The notes under the pieces were generated by a model. It was given only the letters and a program-made list of their open reading frames with translations. It did not search any database and had not been told where the DNA came from. A stretch of DNA of 64,000 nucleotides from Neelides folsomi (taxonomy: Eukaryota > Arthropoda > Collembola > Neelipleona > Neelidae). Each line of letters begins with the position of its first letter. Position 1 is the first letter of the stretch. The translations under genes and the position numbers were made by a program. The stretch is from positions 1 to 64,000 of the forward strand of contig JAQGBZ010000238.1 in assembly GCA_034687125.1 (NCBI GenBank), written 5' to 3'. Below, piece after piece: positions 49,319 to 63,200 of the stretch.

Positions 49319-51210
49319 TTATAAACCAAAGTAAGAACATGCAGAAAATGTCATAAATAGAGTAAAAAGAACGAGAAGAACGGCGAGCCACATCGAAATG
49401 CCTTTAGTTTTGTCCAAGAAATGAACAAGGACTTGATTGTCGATGGAAATTGACACGACAGCCGCATCACAGTCGGCAAGGACAGATTCCTCTTTTCCTT
49501 CCGCTGGGGGTAAAAATGACAATCCAGTAACGAATGTCCTATGAGCTCTTTCAATGTGCTTCACTCTCTAAACAAACATTAAAATTATGAATGTTAATTT
49601 AGCTTGAAATGAATATTTTAAGATTTCTAATAGTTGAAATTATTTGAAATTACTTGTAAACTGAATGAAATATAAATATCGACATCTCCTTCAGTCATTG
49701 ATCCCACGGCGAGATATTTTCCACACCGACTCACTGCCAAGGCAGAAAGAAGTTCACCTGCTGGCTTTGACACTCTTGTGAGAGAGAATGGCGGACCGGT
49801 CCATTGTTGGATGTAGCTTTTATTTGCCTTGTAATTCGTAGGATTCAAAATGGCAAAAAGACGAGATGTTCCTCGCTTCTCTTCGATAAGGCCAAATCTT
49901 AAAGAATAATTAAATTAGAAGCTCTCCCCTTATAATCAATTTTTATGTAGTTGAGTAAGTATTGAGGAATTAGATTACAGGTACAACTTACTTGCATCTC
50001 TTGTAGTTGAATTTTCCTTCGTCTTTTGGTGGAAGGTCAAGACTGCAAACTAAATTGTGATTTGGTCCTAAACTGTAGATCCTACACTTTCCATCTTTGC
50101 TCACACATGAAACCTGTAAAATACAATTACAAAAAATTAGAGCCAATTATTTTTTATTTTTTGTAAAGCTTAAAACATTAATATAAAAAAATTTAAATTT
50201 GGTTATAAGTTGGATTCATTTTTAGTAAAATAAATAAAAATAAATCGTACGAATTTCCTGTCGGGACTAATATCGATATCAGCGATTTCTTTTTTTGAAG
50301 CTTCAATTTGTGACCTTTGCTTCATCTCTGGAAAATTCCAAATTCTTAAAGTTCCGTCAGCACCTCCTGTTACTAATAAGTGGTTATCTTGACTGAATAT
50401 CACTGCATTCTGACTTGGGTCCACACTACTGTTAATTCCAGAAGTTAATTAGTAAATATTAATTAATCATAAATATTCATTCGTTTGATAATTAATGAAA
50501 ATGACATTTACCTGTAGTCGGTTTTCACACTGTGAATAGTTTGGATATCAAACGTAAATCCTCCTAATGAAGATTCAAAATTGATATCCGGAGAAAGTGA
50601 ATCTCTTCTTCCAGAAGTATCTCCATTTACGACTCTCTGCCTTAAATTTCCTTCTAAAATAAAGAGACAATTCAATTTTTAAAAATATTTCAAATAAAAT
50701 GAAAAACTCTCCTTGTATTGGTAAAAATCATATTAGGAATGCGAACAATTAATATATTTAACTCTTACCACTATTATCTGATTTGGGCTTTGTGAGCTCC
50801 GAATGTGCTGTAATGAGCTTGAGCTGATAAATGTAACAATCAGCGTCTTTTCCAGCAGCGAGAAAAATCTTTTTCCCATTAGAACCAATTGCACTGTTCA
50901 TGACAGCCAATTCGCCGGTATCATGTCTTTGGATTTCGTAAGCCACGTATCCCCTCTTCTCATCATACACGATTTCGCAAATGGCCTGTCAATACATATA
51001 ATTGTGTAAAAAATCAATTTTTATAAATTCCCGTTAAAATTATTTATAAAATTATTACATTGTTTAATTTATTTAACTTACGAATCCATTGTAGATTCCA
51101 GTCTTCGCGTTTCCTCCTCCGCCGCTCACAATAACATGATTACTCGACAATGGACTTATGGAATATAGAGGAAAATTAATTTTATTTAAACTTGATTCGG
51201 GAATATTCAT
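49319..51210 (-). CDS. PREB: PREB / Sec12, guanine nucleotide exchange factor for Sar1
   Basis: PREB/Sec12 is an ER membrane protein whose cytosolic beta-propeller activates the GTPase Sar1 to start COPII coat assembly. Seven exons, 51210-51082, 50985-50769, 50653-50512, 50428-50251, 50113-49992, 49897-49654 and 49567-49319, total 1281 bases and give 426 residues (human 417). The N-terminal blade has the conserved loop SGGGGNAKTGIYNGF, the Sec12 K-loop region. Later blades include RHDTGELAVMN, NHLLVTGGADGTLRIWNFP, KEIADIDISPDRKF, KYLAVGSMTEGDVDIYISFS and RAHRTFVTGLSFLPP, each matching a human PREB block. One hydrophobic helix (MWLAVLLVLFTLFMTFSACS) at about 403-422 is the C-terminal ER anchor. 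A serine-rich acidic stretch between blades (residues about 116-140) varies in the family. Confidence 0.96.
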
Positions 51211-54200
51211 TTTAGTTAATTTCAATTAATACTTTCAATTTCAATCACTTTTCCACATTGACAATATGACAATCATTTTCATATCATCATATCTGAAATG
51301 GGAAGAAAACTCGAAGGTTTCCGCAAGGGATAGATTCCAACATTTTAGTAAGAATTCCATGCATTAGGTGTCATGTACAGCATTTATAAATTAATTAGAT
51401 CTTCTCTTTCTTTCCATTTATTTAACAATAAAGTAACAACAATTATGATTAAATTAATAATTAAAATAGTAAACATTAATGTTTTCAGTCATTTACAATA
51501 TGGAGAGAATAATTTATTCTTTTCTACCAATCAGAAAATGATTGCATTTGGAACATGCATGATGTTAGTGATAACTTATGAAACGACAAGTTGATTTAAA
51601 AACCATTTAATAACTAGTTAAAATATGACGTTGACGTCATTTGACAGAATGTTGCTAAATAAATGCAGCTGAATGTAAAATATGCATTTGTTAATTGAAC
51701 ACTTTCCATGTAATGTATTAAAAAAATATTGCTAAAGCTAATCCACGAGGGCCTCAAATTCCAATTAAAAACGAAACATGCACTATAGAATTCCTACTTA
51801 TTAAGAAAGTATGGTAGGAAGACAAAGGTCTGACTAAAGTTATTAATAATCCTCATTTTCAGACTTAATACAAATCCTTAGATTTAATTATAATCTAGTA
51901 TGTATTTATATAATTAGGAACATACTTAATAAAATTTATGTCAGTAGGTATGTCTGAGATTATTTGTAATTTATACATTTGTACTTATTATAAAGACTTT
52001 GAGATTATTTCACTCTCTTTACCCAAAGTGAGCAAATACAAGTATTACCTCTATGTACTATTTTCAATGTACCAACTCCATACTTTAACTTTTTTAGTTA
52101 CTCATTCTTTAAAATTGAAAAAATAAGCAGAAAATAAAAATGGAAAACGAACAGAAGTGCAAGCAGAGAAATTTAAATATGTATGTTCCGCGCTTCGCGC
52201 GGAACATTTGAACTTTAAATATTTATAACTTCGTTATTTTACACGAGCGACGAAAACTAATTTCAGATTCTTAATTAGCATAGTTGAATTAGTATTAAAA
52301 CATTTACCTTATATTTAAAATCGAATATCCCCACATTCTTCAATTATACCTGTTAATTTTTCATATTGTGGCTAAAAGTATGTGCACTTGTGTTAATTGG
52401 CTAGATGACTCATACCATTAATTTCAGAAGTTACATGAAATTCCATCATGAATTAATGTTATAATTTATTTATTGGGAATGTTTAATTTCATTAAGGTTG
52501 AGATTAGCTTAACTCACATTATAACAAAACCATTCCAATGTATTTAGCAAAGTTAATGTTGTAAACCTGTTTACAGAGACTTTAAGGTCCCAAAACATGA
52601 TCATATTCAAACATCAAATATTTCATACTAATTGACATTTTGAAGTTTTCTTTGTTCGTTCAATCTCCATTGTTAAAGCTCGCATTCATGAGTTTTATTA
52701 CCTTAAGGTCATCTTTAAAGTCTCTCCCTATTGTTTTAAATGATGCAGAGAGAGAAAGCGTTTGGTTTTAGTTTGGTTGCAGCAATATTTTTAAATACTT
52801 TGCATTGCATTAGAAAAATTTCTTTTGTTATCAACTGCTTGTAATTAGATTATCCAACGTGAATTTTTGTCGAAGTTGATAATTCAATTCAAATATGGGA
52901 AAATTCCCCCAGGATCTTTTTTCTAATTGTTGAGCTGACATTGAATCTGTCCAAAGTGTCAAACAGGTTCAGATCAAAGCGACTCAATAATAATGTCCAT
53001 TTCAGAATGATACATCAATATTGAAGGAAACAGTTGAAAGGAGGTTTGATTTGGAAATCACCTTCGTTTATTCATAAATTCGGCGATTCACACGAAAATG
53101 AAGCCCTAACATTCCCACTATTCCCACAGGTAAATCGAACAATGCTCTAGAGGTTGGTCGGCTTCCAGAATTTCCTAAATTATGAGTTGTAAAATTTGTT
53201 CAGCTCAAATGCAACATCAATAAACATACGTGCATGTACCTGTATTCTACATATATGCACTCGTATGAGGATATGAGTAGCATAGGTTCATACATTTCCA
53301 TAAGGGACGAAATCTCCAACACATAACTTTATCCCCGCTATTCATAGTTTAAAATAGGCATTTGTGGAGTATTTATTTTTCTCAATCACTTTAGGGTGTA
53401 GGGAAATGTGGAAAAAAGGAAAGCGAGTCCTTCGGCCGAACGTGTGAATGAGAAGCTGTGTCACCCAAAGGTGAGATCTCCGGTCCCTTTAAAGTGTCCG
53501 AGTAATAAGGAAGGGTGAAGAGGGCCCTATTGATACAAATTCACCTGTGAATGCCTCCACTCCCGAATTCCCACTCATTGAAAGATATCTTCATTTGTGT
53601 ACAAGTATCCGTTCACTCCTCTCATTTGCAATCCATTCATTGGGGCTGAGAGATGGGAAGGACCTTCGGCCGCCGTCTCTCACCGTCCACCTCTTCGACT
53701 TCAACTACTCCCTTGAGAACTTTTATATATCGACCATCGAGGCGAACGACATTTTCATTCACACTCCGACTTTCAGTTTCTTCTTCTCAGAGTGTCTCCG
53801 AAATAGACAATGGCACAATGGTGAATGCATGTGCTTAGAAGGAAACTTATGATTATCATGTCTCGCTTGCTCCATATCTCTTCTTCACATTCACATTTTC
53901 ACACTCTCGAGTTACATTTGTATTTATTGGAGTAAAATGGAGATATCCATCTCTCGCTTCACGCCACGATTTCCCCAACATCGAAAATCATCATTGAACG
54001 GGATTCCTATCCTCCTCCGATCTCCCATTCGATCCCCATTGTTCTCCCTACCACCGACCACTTTGATTGAGTCTCATTCTCCTCGTATGTGGCTAGACGC
54101 TACTGTTTGTTTTCTCTTCCCTCCTGCTCCTATTAATAATCCCATTCGAACCAACCTGAGCTCAATGGAGGCAATAATTGACTTGCGAAAACTCTTCCTC

Positions 54201-57200
54201 GCACTCCAACTTTGTTCTGTCAATCAGGCGAAGTGCAATTGCTCCGAGCCGAGAGGATCGGCTTTCCTCCCAACTCCACATTCTTGGGATCAGTGCATAT
54301 TTGAATACTTCAAGTTACTTCAATTGGCACAAAGAGCTTCCATTCCAATTCCCCGATGCGACGGATAATGAGCGAACCCATTGTCTCCTTATTTCTCAAT
54401 GTAAACATGATGGGCTGGTCTGTGTCAATCCATAGCTCTTAGAGTCCACTAGTAAACATGAATGCTACTACCAAAATATGTAATCAACTCTAGTATAGCT
54501 ACTTGAGTACTTGAGTATGATTTGTGTATAATCTACAACTTGAGTTAGTTTTGAGTATGATATGTGTGTATGATCCACAATTCCTGAAGTACCATATTAT
54601 TTGGTGTTTATAAATGGGAGAGTTGTGAAGAAAAGCAAGGAGCAGCTGGGCAAGAGATAATCTCAAATAGTGAGAATATGGATTGGAGTCGAAGGATGGA
54701 TAGCCACCCATAAGTTTTCCAAACAGAAATCTAATTCGTAATCTTCAAGTGGCTCCTGAGGAATTCTTCCCAGGAGCGTAAAGGAGCTCTATGGAAGAGA
54801 CTTGTAAGATGACACATGTCAGGGGATCAGACAGAATCTACTTAAAAGTCTCTTAATCCTTTCGTCTGGTGCATGGGCATGTCATCTCTTTATCCAGGGG
54901 GCTCCCTTGGCTCGACAAGCCCTGGGTGCCACAATGACCCTTTTCTCCCTCCTTTCAGCTCCTCGACGTAATAATATGTAATTCTGTGCTCTCCTCCCAC
55001 AATAGGGCGAATTGGAAGGAGGAGAGCAAACACATGTAGAAGGCATGATCTCATACCTCACCTACTTTCCCACCAAATCACCATTATTATCTTCTTTCTG
55101 CACGTAATTGGCAGGCGGGGCGGGCTGTGAGAATAGAGTGATTCGAATAAAATATTATAGTGAGGTAAGTGGGGGTATTAGGCCCAGGAGTGGAGTAAAT
55201 GGAATCAATACTCGTCCTTTATGTGCTCCCTAATAGAGTCGGAAATCAGGAAACCATTCATTAAGGAGAGCTCAACTGTGATGTGAAATGTTCTGCGAAA
55301 ACTCTCCATGTGTCTCATTCCCTCCTATATAACATACTAACTAACATTAAGTATTAGTCGGTAGATCCTTCGTCCCAACTTACCAATATTACATGCTTTC
55401 CTTAATGGACTTTTGCTGGGACTGGGAAGGAGAGAATTCTGTACACTTGGAATATTACACATAAAGCGTTGTTCTCTCAGGTTCCTTCTGCTCTTGTTAC
55501 TCATTTGAAATCAAGTCAATTTGTAAAGAAGGCCGAGGCAAATTACGGAGATGGAGAACCTGAGCCATCATGAGTGAGAAGAGCCGACGAGCGAGTGATT
55601 GAGCGATTGGAGAACTCGGCTCAAACAGAGTTCCCTTATTGACAAATGAGTTCCACACTTGCCCCATTTTCATTCACCCATGGAGTGATGGGCGACTCTT
55701 TTTAAATTCCTTCGGGAGAGGATTAGTTTCCTTCTCTGTTTTCTTAAGTTCGGTTTCCCCTCCTTGTAAGCTTGTGTAGGAGAGGATCGTTATATTATTG
55801 TATGGAAGGGTCAGAGTCCGCGGAATGTCTGCAATCCACTTGTACCATATAGGCCATAGTTAGATAGGGCGAGGAAGGACGGATTGTCCGAGCGGATCGC
55901 ATGCCATCGTGGATGTGGAACAGGAGAGCCAGATAAGATGATGAAAGGGAGATTGAAGGATTTCCTTCCCCTGCTCCTATCTGGAGTATCCAAAACATTC
56001 TTGAGGGCCCAACACAATGGCTCTATTCCGTGAGGAGATCTGACAGGTTATGAGTGCAGGTACTTGGACCATTCATCCCAATTCTGACGAACATCATTAG
56101 TTTCCATACCCAGAGACTCCTCGGGGATCATTGAGGACAGACGAGGGATCAGGCGAGAGTTGCGAGAGAGAGAGAATTTCCCTCTTTTGTGTTTACGAGT
56201 ATTCTTGCATTATTTCCTAATCCGAACTTCATCCATGTTCCCCGTCAGACTTGAAATGAATTAAATTGACTGTCAACGATGAAAGTTTGAGTCTGAGGAA
56301 TTTTGAGTTAACCTATCTGAACTCTCAACTCTCCTTCCTCCTTCTGCGCAATTACATTCTTAATGTAATAAGGAGAAATATCTTCCCATCTCCTTTCATT
56401 TTCCCTACCCTTAATTCAATTCATTCAATTCCTTTGATTCTCATAAGATTTTCTGATTTTTTGATAAAAATTAAAGTTCCAATATTTCATAAAAAGACAA
56501 TCGAGGAGAAACAAATGTTGTCGGATCTGTTCATAAATTCATTCATTTGAAGAATTTGGACATAATAAACACACGTGGTTTATTAACGTAATGAATGACC
56601 CTATGCGTGCGTATATTCTCTTTAAAGACCCATTACTCTTTTGATCCTTTAAAAGTGAGGGGGAGTGGATTGAGAATCAACATAGGCGAACACATGTGGA
56701 ATGCAAAGTACAGTCCCGAATTCTGCATCACAGATGTATCTACTTAGGAACATTGTACTCCGAAACTATGAGTTGTTAAAGGATGAACAGGTGCCGGAGA
56801 CATCCGCTCGCTTGACGTTACAATTCTTTCTGATGCTCTCCACCACATATGCATCTAATTGTAAAAGCATGGTATAAGACACAAAACAAAATTTCATTCA
56901 TTTGTAACTTACTTAACGATTAGTGTTTGGTCTAATTGTTTTCTCTTTTCACATTTTTGCCCTTTAAATGTATTCAGTTACATTTTACACAAAACAAATA
57001 TATTTGACATTTTAAGTAAAAATTTAAGTAAGCAATGACACTAAAATTAAGACAAAAAGGAGGAAAATTTATGTATTCAATTTATGATGAAAATGATGAT
57101 ATTTGAAAGCTTCATATTTTAGGAATAAAACGTTTTATTTAGGTAATTTGAAACATTTGTAATTTTATTAATGGAAATGAATTATGCTTGATTATAATGA

Positions 57201-60200
57201 ACCATTTTGAATGAAGCTATAAAGAAATAAAAACCAAGGCAGGGGAATTAGTGAGATTAGAACAGATCGATATTAAGAGAATCCAAAAGACTTAAATTGC
57301 ACTTATTTGTATTGTTATTGGTGTACACAGAAATCGACCAAGTAATTAGCATTCAAATAATTACAAGATTTTCACTTGGCCTCGCATACTTCCCTCCTAA
57401 TATTCATCAAGGCTTATTTCAATATTTTATTATGACCTCTGTTGTAGAAATCCTTGGCCTCCGCGACCATTTGTGCCAATTGGTCTCGATAATTGTATTT
57501 TCACATGGAGGAAAGTTGAAGTCGGAGGAACCGTTCGTGTATTGATGGCCGTTTGAGAACCGGCTCTCTGGTTCTCTCTTAATCTCCACTCGACTCCTCA
57601 GTCAGGTTGCCTCTGAGACTTGCTGAACACTTGCTAACCATATTTGATTTATTGCATTAGTGGGATCTCTCTGGAGCAGACGCTCATCCGGCTGAGCTCC
57701 TCTTCCAGCTCCTTTAATTCACTTCTCTTGTCAAAACTAAATCAAATGGAACTGTTTGAGCCGCCACAAAAACACAATGCTCTTATTATTTTCTAATTAT
57801 CATCCTAATTATTCTTTAATTATTTATCCTACTAATCCACAAATGACAATTTATTTGACTTTTCCTTATGCTTTTTGACGTCAACACCAAATGCGTATCT
57901 TACATTAAATTCTTATTAAAATTTTTTTGAAACTTTCTAAACCACATGCATTAATTATTTTATTAATTATCGGCCTAGTGAGACATTCTACAATTTCTAT
58001 TACCTTTATCATTCTTTATTTAATAATTTCAATTAAATGTTTTTGGCATAATAAACATTTAATTAACATTTCTAAACTCAACTCAACTTTTCCTACTTCT
58101 CACTCAATGAGTTTTACAGTGACAAAATGTCAGTGCAATGCGTTTTGGCTCTCGATTTGGCACTTGAACAAAACTTTGAGGTCAAATCTTTCAACTTAAA
58201 GTATGGAATTTTAGAGATTATTCCGACAGCATCGTGAAATGCAGAAATGCTTATAGAAGATACACAAAAGATAAACATAATAAGTAATGAGGTTTGAAAT
58301 CATTTTGGTTGAGATCTGATTTCCTGTATTTTTAACAGCATGAGATCTAACACATAAAAGTGATAATATCTGTACAATATTATTAAAATTATTATAATAA
58401 TATTAATTCCAGTGTTTGACATTAGGTTAAATTATATTGAGTTACATAGAACTTGAATTGAAGATATTTATTGTCCAATAAATATAAATTTGATCGAGGT
58501 GGTCAAATAATGCAACAATGGATGAGTTAAAGAGCATTCTTGAGTATTTTTATTGCGGGGGCGAAATGGCACGTGAGCGCCCTATCGTCCTACAGTTTGT
58601 ATTTATTGTCACGGTGGAGAGGAGCAAGCTACGGCACTCGTCCCTTGCTGTTAGACAAGTGAGTAATTAACCCTGAAGGAAACTTGATTTGTTGAGGGGA
58701 AACTGAGGGCAGGCGGCAGGAGTTTTCACACATTTTTGAGTGTAAAAGCCTTCGTCTGCCCTCTTCGTCTCTTCCTCCTTCACCTCATCATCTCCTCATC
58801 ATCTCGTCCGTCGTTTCATCCAATTTATTCTACCATTTGAGGTCCTCGTCTTGGGAAGTTATGAGCCTTTACATTCTCTCCCCTGCCGTAATGTTTCTCC
58901 TTCGTCCTCAACTATTAAATTCCATCTCCGGAGCTCTCTCTCTCTCTGTATGTAAATGCCGAAATGGCGCATCGTTCCGTCTCCTCGGTCCCAATTGGGG
59001 GAGACCACCTTCTGGGTCGAGTCCTGTTTCTCCGGATGGGGCATCGAATAACTCACCTGCCCTTCTGACTCCTCTTCCTCGTGTCTCCTTCAATCCCTTC
59101 GATATTGAAGAGGGTCAGGTCTTTGGCCACTAAATCACCGAAACCCGAAATCCGACCCAGCATTCCTACTCATTAACCTCTCCCATTCACTCCAGCTCCT
59201 GAAGGAATCCGTTGAGCGGAGATTTCCCTTTCTTTTAATACTTCTATTCAGATCTTGGCAATCTTCTCACACTCACCATCCGAACGTATTCCGAGAATAA
59301 AAGAGTATTTACTCAAGACCTTTTCACTACCAGATACGTGAGCCCTTATCTCCGATCTCTTATTAAAGGGTTGAATGGGAATTGCTCGCTTCCCATTCTT
59401 TCATCTTATTCCCTCCGCTCAATAAAACCAAACATTTGCATATAAGGCCCCGCTTTTGATTAAATGAAAGGGAGTTTTTGGTTGTTGTGCAAATCTTATT
59501 AGCCTCTTGCCCCATTCAAACCCCTCATTAATTATGCAAGGGACGAGAGAGGGAATAATTGTGGAGCATTTAAAAGAAAAAATTATCTCCTCAGAAGGGA
59601 GGAGAGGGATCCGGTAAAAAATGTCTCTCAAAAAGGAATCTTTGTACATAATGGAATGAGGGCTGAAGGGCGACTGGAGCATTGTTTGGTTAGAGGTCAA
59701 GGATTGCTTTACTTCTTATATATCTCATCCAAAGGAAAAAGAGAGGGAGAGAAAAAACGGCCCAGAGGCACCAAGAGAGATCGCATTTCACATTATTAGT
59801 GCTAAGCTGTAAGGAAGTTTTGGGGTGGAGAACAAAGTGGTTAGGCCTTTTAAGCCTCAGCCCCGCGTTTGCTTTTCCTCCCCGTAACTTACTAATGGGT
59901 TGCAAGTATAAATAAAAATGATTTGGGAGCTCTTGGCCAACTGACGGGTCTCATTATTCGGAGAACTCCATCTTCCTTCTGCCTCGATTTTCACGGTGGA
60001 GGTGGGCCGTCGTCGTCGGTTATGGTTTGATACCGGAAGCCCATAAGACAAAAAGGAGCAGGACCTTCCATTCAACTCCCTTTCAACTCCAACGTTGTAA
60101 TGTCTTATCTCCGGAGAGAGTAGGAAAGGGAAGTTACCGGCACAAACACACGCCGATTCCAACATGTTCCTCCTTCCTTCCTTTGGCCCTTTAATTAAAG

Positions 60201-63200
60201 GCTCTTGACAATGAAGGAGCCTTCCCGTATTTAAATTATCCCCCGTCCTCACTCTTTTCCATTCTTTGTAAGTATTTATTAAAAGGGCTTTGAGACCTTT
60301 GTGGAACTGATTTTAACTCACTTTGTCACCTGAGCTGGCCTAACAAAATCTCAATGGACTGGGAGAGTGAAATTCCCCACTTTTATCTCAAAAAGAGCAA
60401 TAAAAGTTGTTTATTATATTTTGGAAAAAAGATCGATGAAGATTGTAAGGAAGATGGTTCTGAGCATTTGGAGAAATTGATGAGGTGAGAGGAATCGATG
60501 TGGAAGGCTCTGAAACGAACTGACAGTTCTTTCCATCTTTTCAACCTTTTTCACATGAGAAAAGGGAACCTGTCCTCTCCCTTTTCATTCTTAGCTTTTG
60601 GAGAATGTGGAGATGTAAGGTGAAGAATGAAGATTGAGAAATTGAATTCAACTTTCCACTACGGTCTCATTACGAATTGGCGGCCGGTTCGGTGGAAATA
60701 TTCCTTGGACAATATTTTCAACTTTAAACCTTTCCTCATTCCTCAATTGGGATTGAAAGAGAACGAAACATGAGATTTTTTACACCTTTCCTCCACATAA
60801 TGAGAATTGATCCTCCTCGTAGATTCCATTTTCCATTCATGTCCCCTTTCTCATATTTTTAAGCTAAATAGGTCGAAGGAGACTTTTTAAAAAATGAGAC
60901 GTGTAAAGGGATTCCGCACATGTTCACCCTTCATCTTCCCAAATAATGTGAGAGAGTGTTGTGGAATGGAGACCTCTGCTTTCCCCTCCTTCCATTCTCT
61001 CCCTAGAATGCACCAACGAGGGAGACACACATTTTTTAAGAGATGAAATCCTTTGGGTTCAAGCTGTTATTTGGCCCAAAATGAGCTGGGGACAGTTGAG
61101 TGTGGGGGCGATTGTAATCATTCCCTTTCTGTGCCCCGCGACGATCGTCTTCAAAAACCTGGATGGAGGTGAAGGGCAGAGGGCTCCATTTATCTTTCAA
61201 TTCGGCCCATTATCCGGGTCGACCGAAGATCATTCCTCATCCTCCACTCACCTCCTTCACCTCCGGTTGTGTGACAATGGGAGACGAGTCGAGATCCCCT
61301 ACTACTAAACATCCATCTCTCTCTCGTAATTCAATCCATTCTTATCAACCTCAAGTACTTAGTACGAAGATCTTCTCAAGTTCGCTCCGCCTCGCCAAGT
61401 AGGATATTTACGACTCTCAACAACCCCAATTTCGCAAAAGACGAGATTTATGGGGAAATAATAATTCAGACGGAGAGAATCAACATCTTTTCCTCCTCCG
61501 CCTCTGAAATGTTAGAAGGTACGGAGGGTGTGTGTGGAGCATACATTTCCTTCTGTTGTCGGTCCTCATTAGGCCGTTAGTAACTTTGTTATTAGAGACT
61601 GAGATCGGAAGTAGGAGAGTTTTGAGGGGAAAAGTCACTTAGGCGTATATGGACTAATACTACGCACGAGAATGTATAGAGTTAATTACAAGACCTTACA
61701 TCTGTTCACTTTGTTCCCTCTCTTGTTCGTGGAACAGAGAATATGAGAGAGAAAGTAAGGTTGAAAAATGAAACACCTTTCATATCCTCTCTGTACTTGA
61801 GGGGGAGGAAGGGCTGACGATCGTTGTTAATTATTAATTGAGCCGTGTGGCAAACTTACTATTCAAACTCCGCTAGTTGAAATTCCTTCCTTGTAGGAAG
61901 CAGGTGTAATTGCAAGGTTTGGGGAATAAGCCACGAATTCTGATACTTATAACACGCATTCTAATATCTTGAGTATGTATACTCATATATCAGTAATAAC
62001 ACCTTATAAGTTGCATACCTTACTTTTAAAGGGGTAGACAGGTAAGTACATTCTTCCAGGTATGAGTGTTACCATCAGGTACATGTATCAACCGGACACA
62101 ATATAAATGTATTGATATAATCAAAATAAAGGGTATAAAAGATATAAGATTGTATCTGTGGCAGGTTCCACCGGCCGGGCCTCGTGTCTCCACAAACACG
62201 TTCACTTTGTCATTCCCTCATCTCATTTGCATTTAATCCCATGATGCCACACAAGCAGTGTGGCAAAGGAGAACACGTCGCCGTCTTCGCCTTCAAGATG
62301 AAGGAGGATGTGTATTTGGGTATTTTATTTCTTAGTAGCTTTAAGGATGCTCTCGTTGTCAGCTTAATCTTTAGGACCAAGAAGAAGGTACACGCATAAA
62401 TAGTCATAAGAACTCACCCGGATATGAGTCCTACACCAGCCGTACTTCCACCTGTCATCCACCACCGGACTCCGACTGACTCTCGCGCGCCTCAGTTTTT
62501 TTTAATTTCACTTCCGAATTTCCGTCCGTTCCTTTTCAGTTATTTCACGCTTAGGTGCTCTCAGTCCATCTTGATATGCCATCCAAGGAAATAATTGACG
62601 AGGGAGACAACACGGAGAGTTTCAGCTCGGGTGCAAATTCGGAATAGAGTTCCTCAGCTGCCCTTAGGACTTCCACTTCCACCTTCAGGAATGAGTAATC
62701 GTAAGTGAAGCGGAAGAACAAATGCATTCCCCGATTACCTCCTGCCACGGAGTGCAGAAAGCCATGGCTAAATGAATCCTTTCAATGTGGCCCTAAACCG
62801 ATCCACCACCACTTCCCAACGCGCCTTGTGGGCTTTAAGCTCCCCAAGCTGTCCTAATGGCCCTCCAGTTTTGAGACACATTGTCAAAATCCCAATAAGC
62901 CGTGAACTGTTGAACTCTTTTGATTCGTGTCACTCCAACCTGTTTTCCCTAATGCAAATCCTCCATGATATTAAAGGAGGATTCTTTGAGAACCTCCACA
63001 CTCCATACGTCTTTCAATTAGAAAATGAAGTTGTTGGCGCGCGCCAGGCTGTGAGGAGCACCGGTAGAAAATATCCCATTTACCGCTACTCTCACGCCGC
63101 ATTCACACTCCTTCGACATATGTCGAATCCTTCTTTATGAAATATCGTCTCCATTTTCCAATCCTCATTGACAGCTCCAAGTGGAGAATGGGCCTTTAAT

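Noticed and set aside
53547-54368. 101- and 143-codon plus-strand frames
   Set aside because: Composition fits chance frames in CT-rich DNA; no recognisable domain or splice link.
62551-62748. Minus-strand frame with protein-like LKVEVEVLRAAEELYSEFAP
   Set aside because: Looks plausible in isolation, but no family, no flanking exons and no clear splice sites; left as unsupported.
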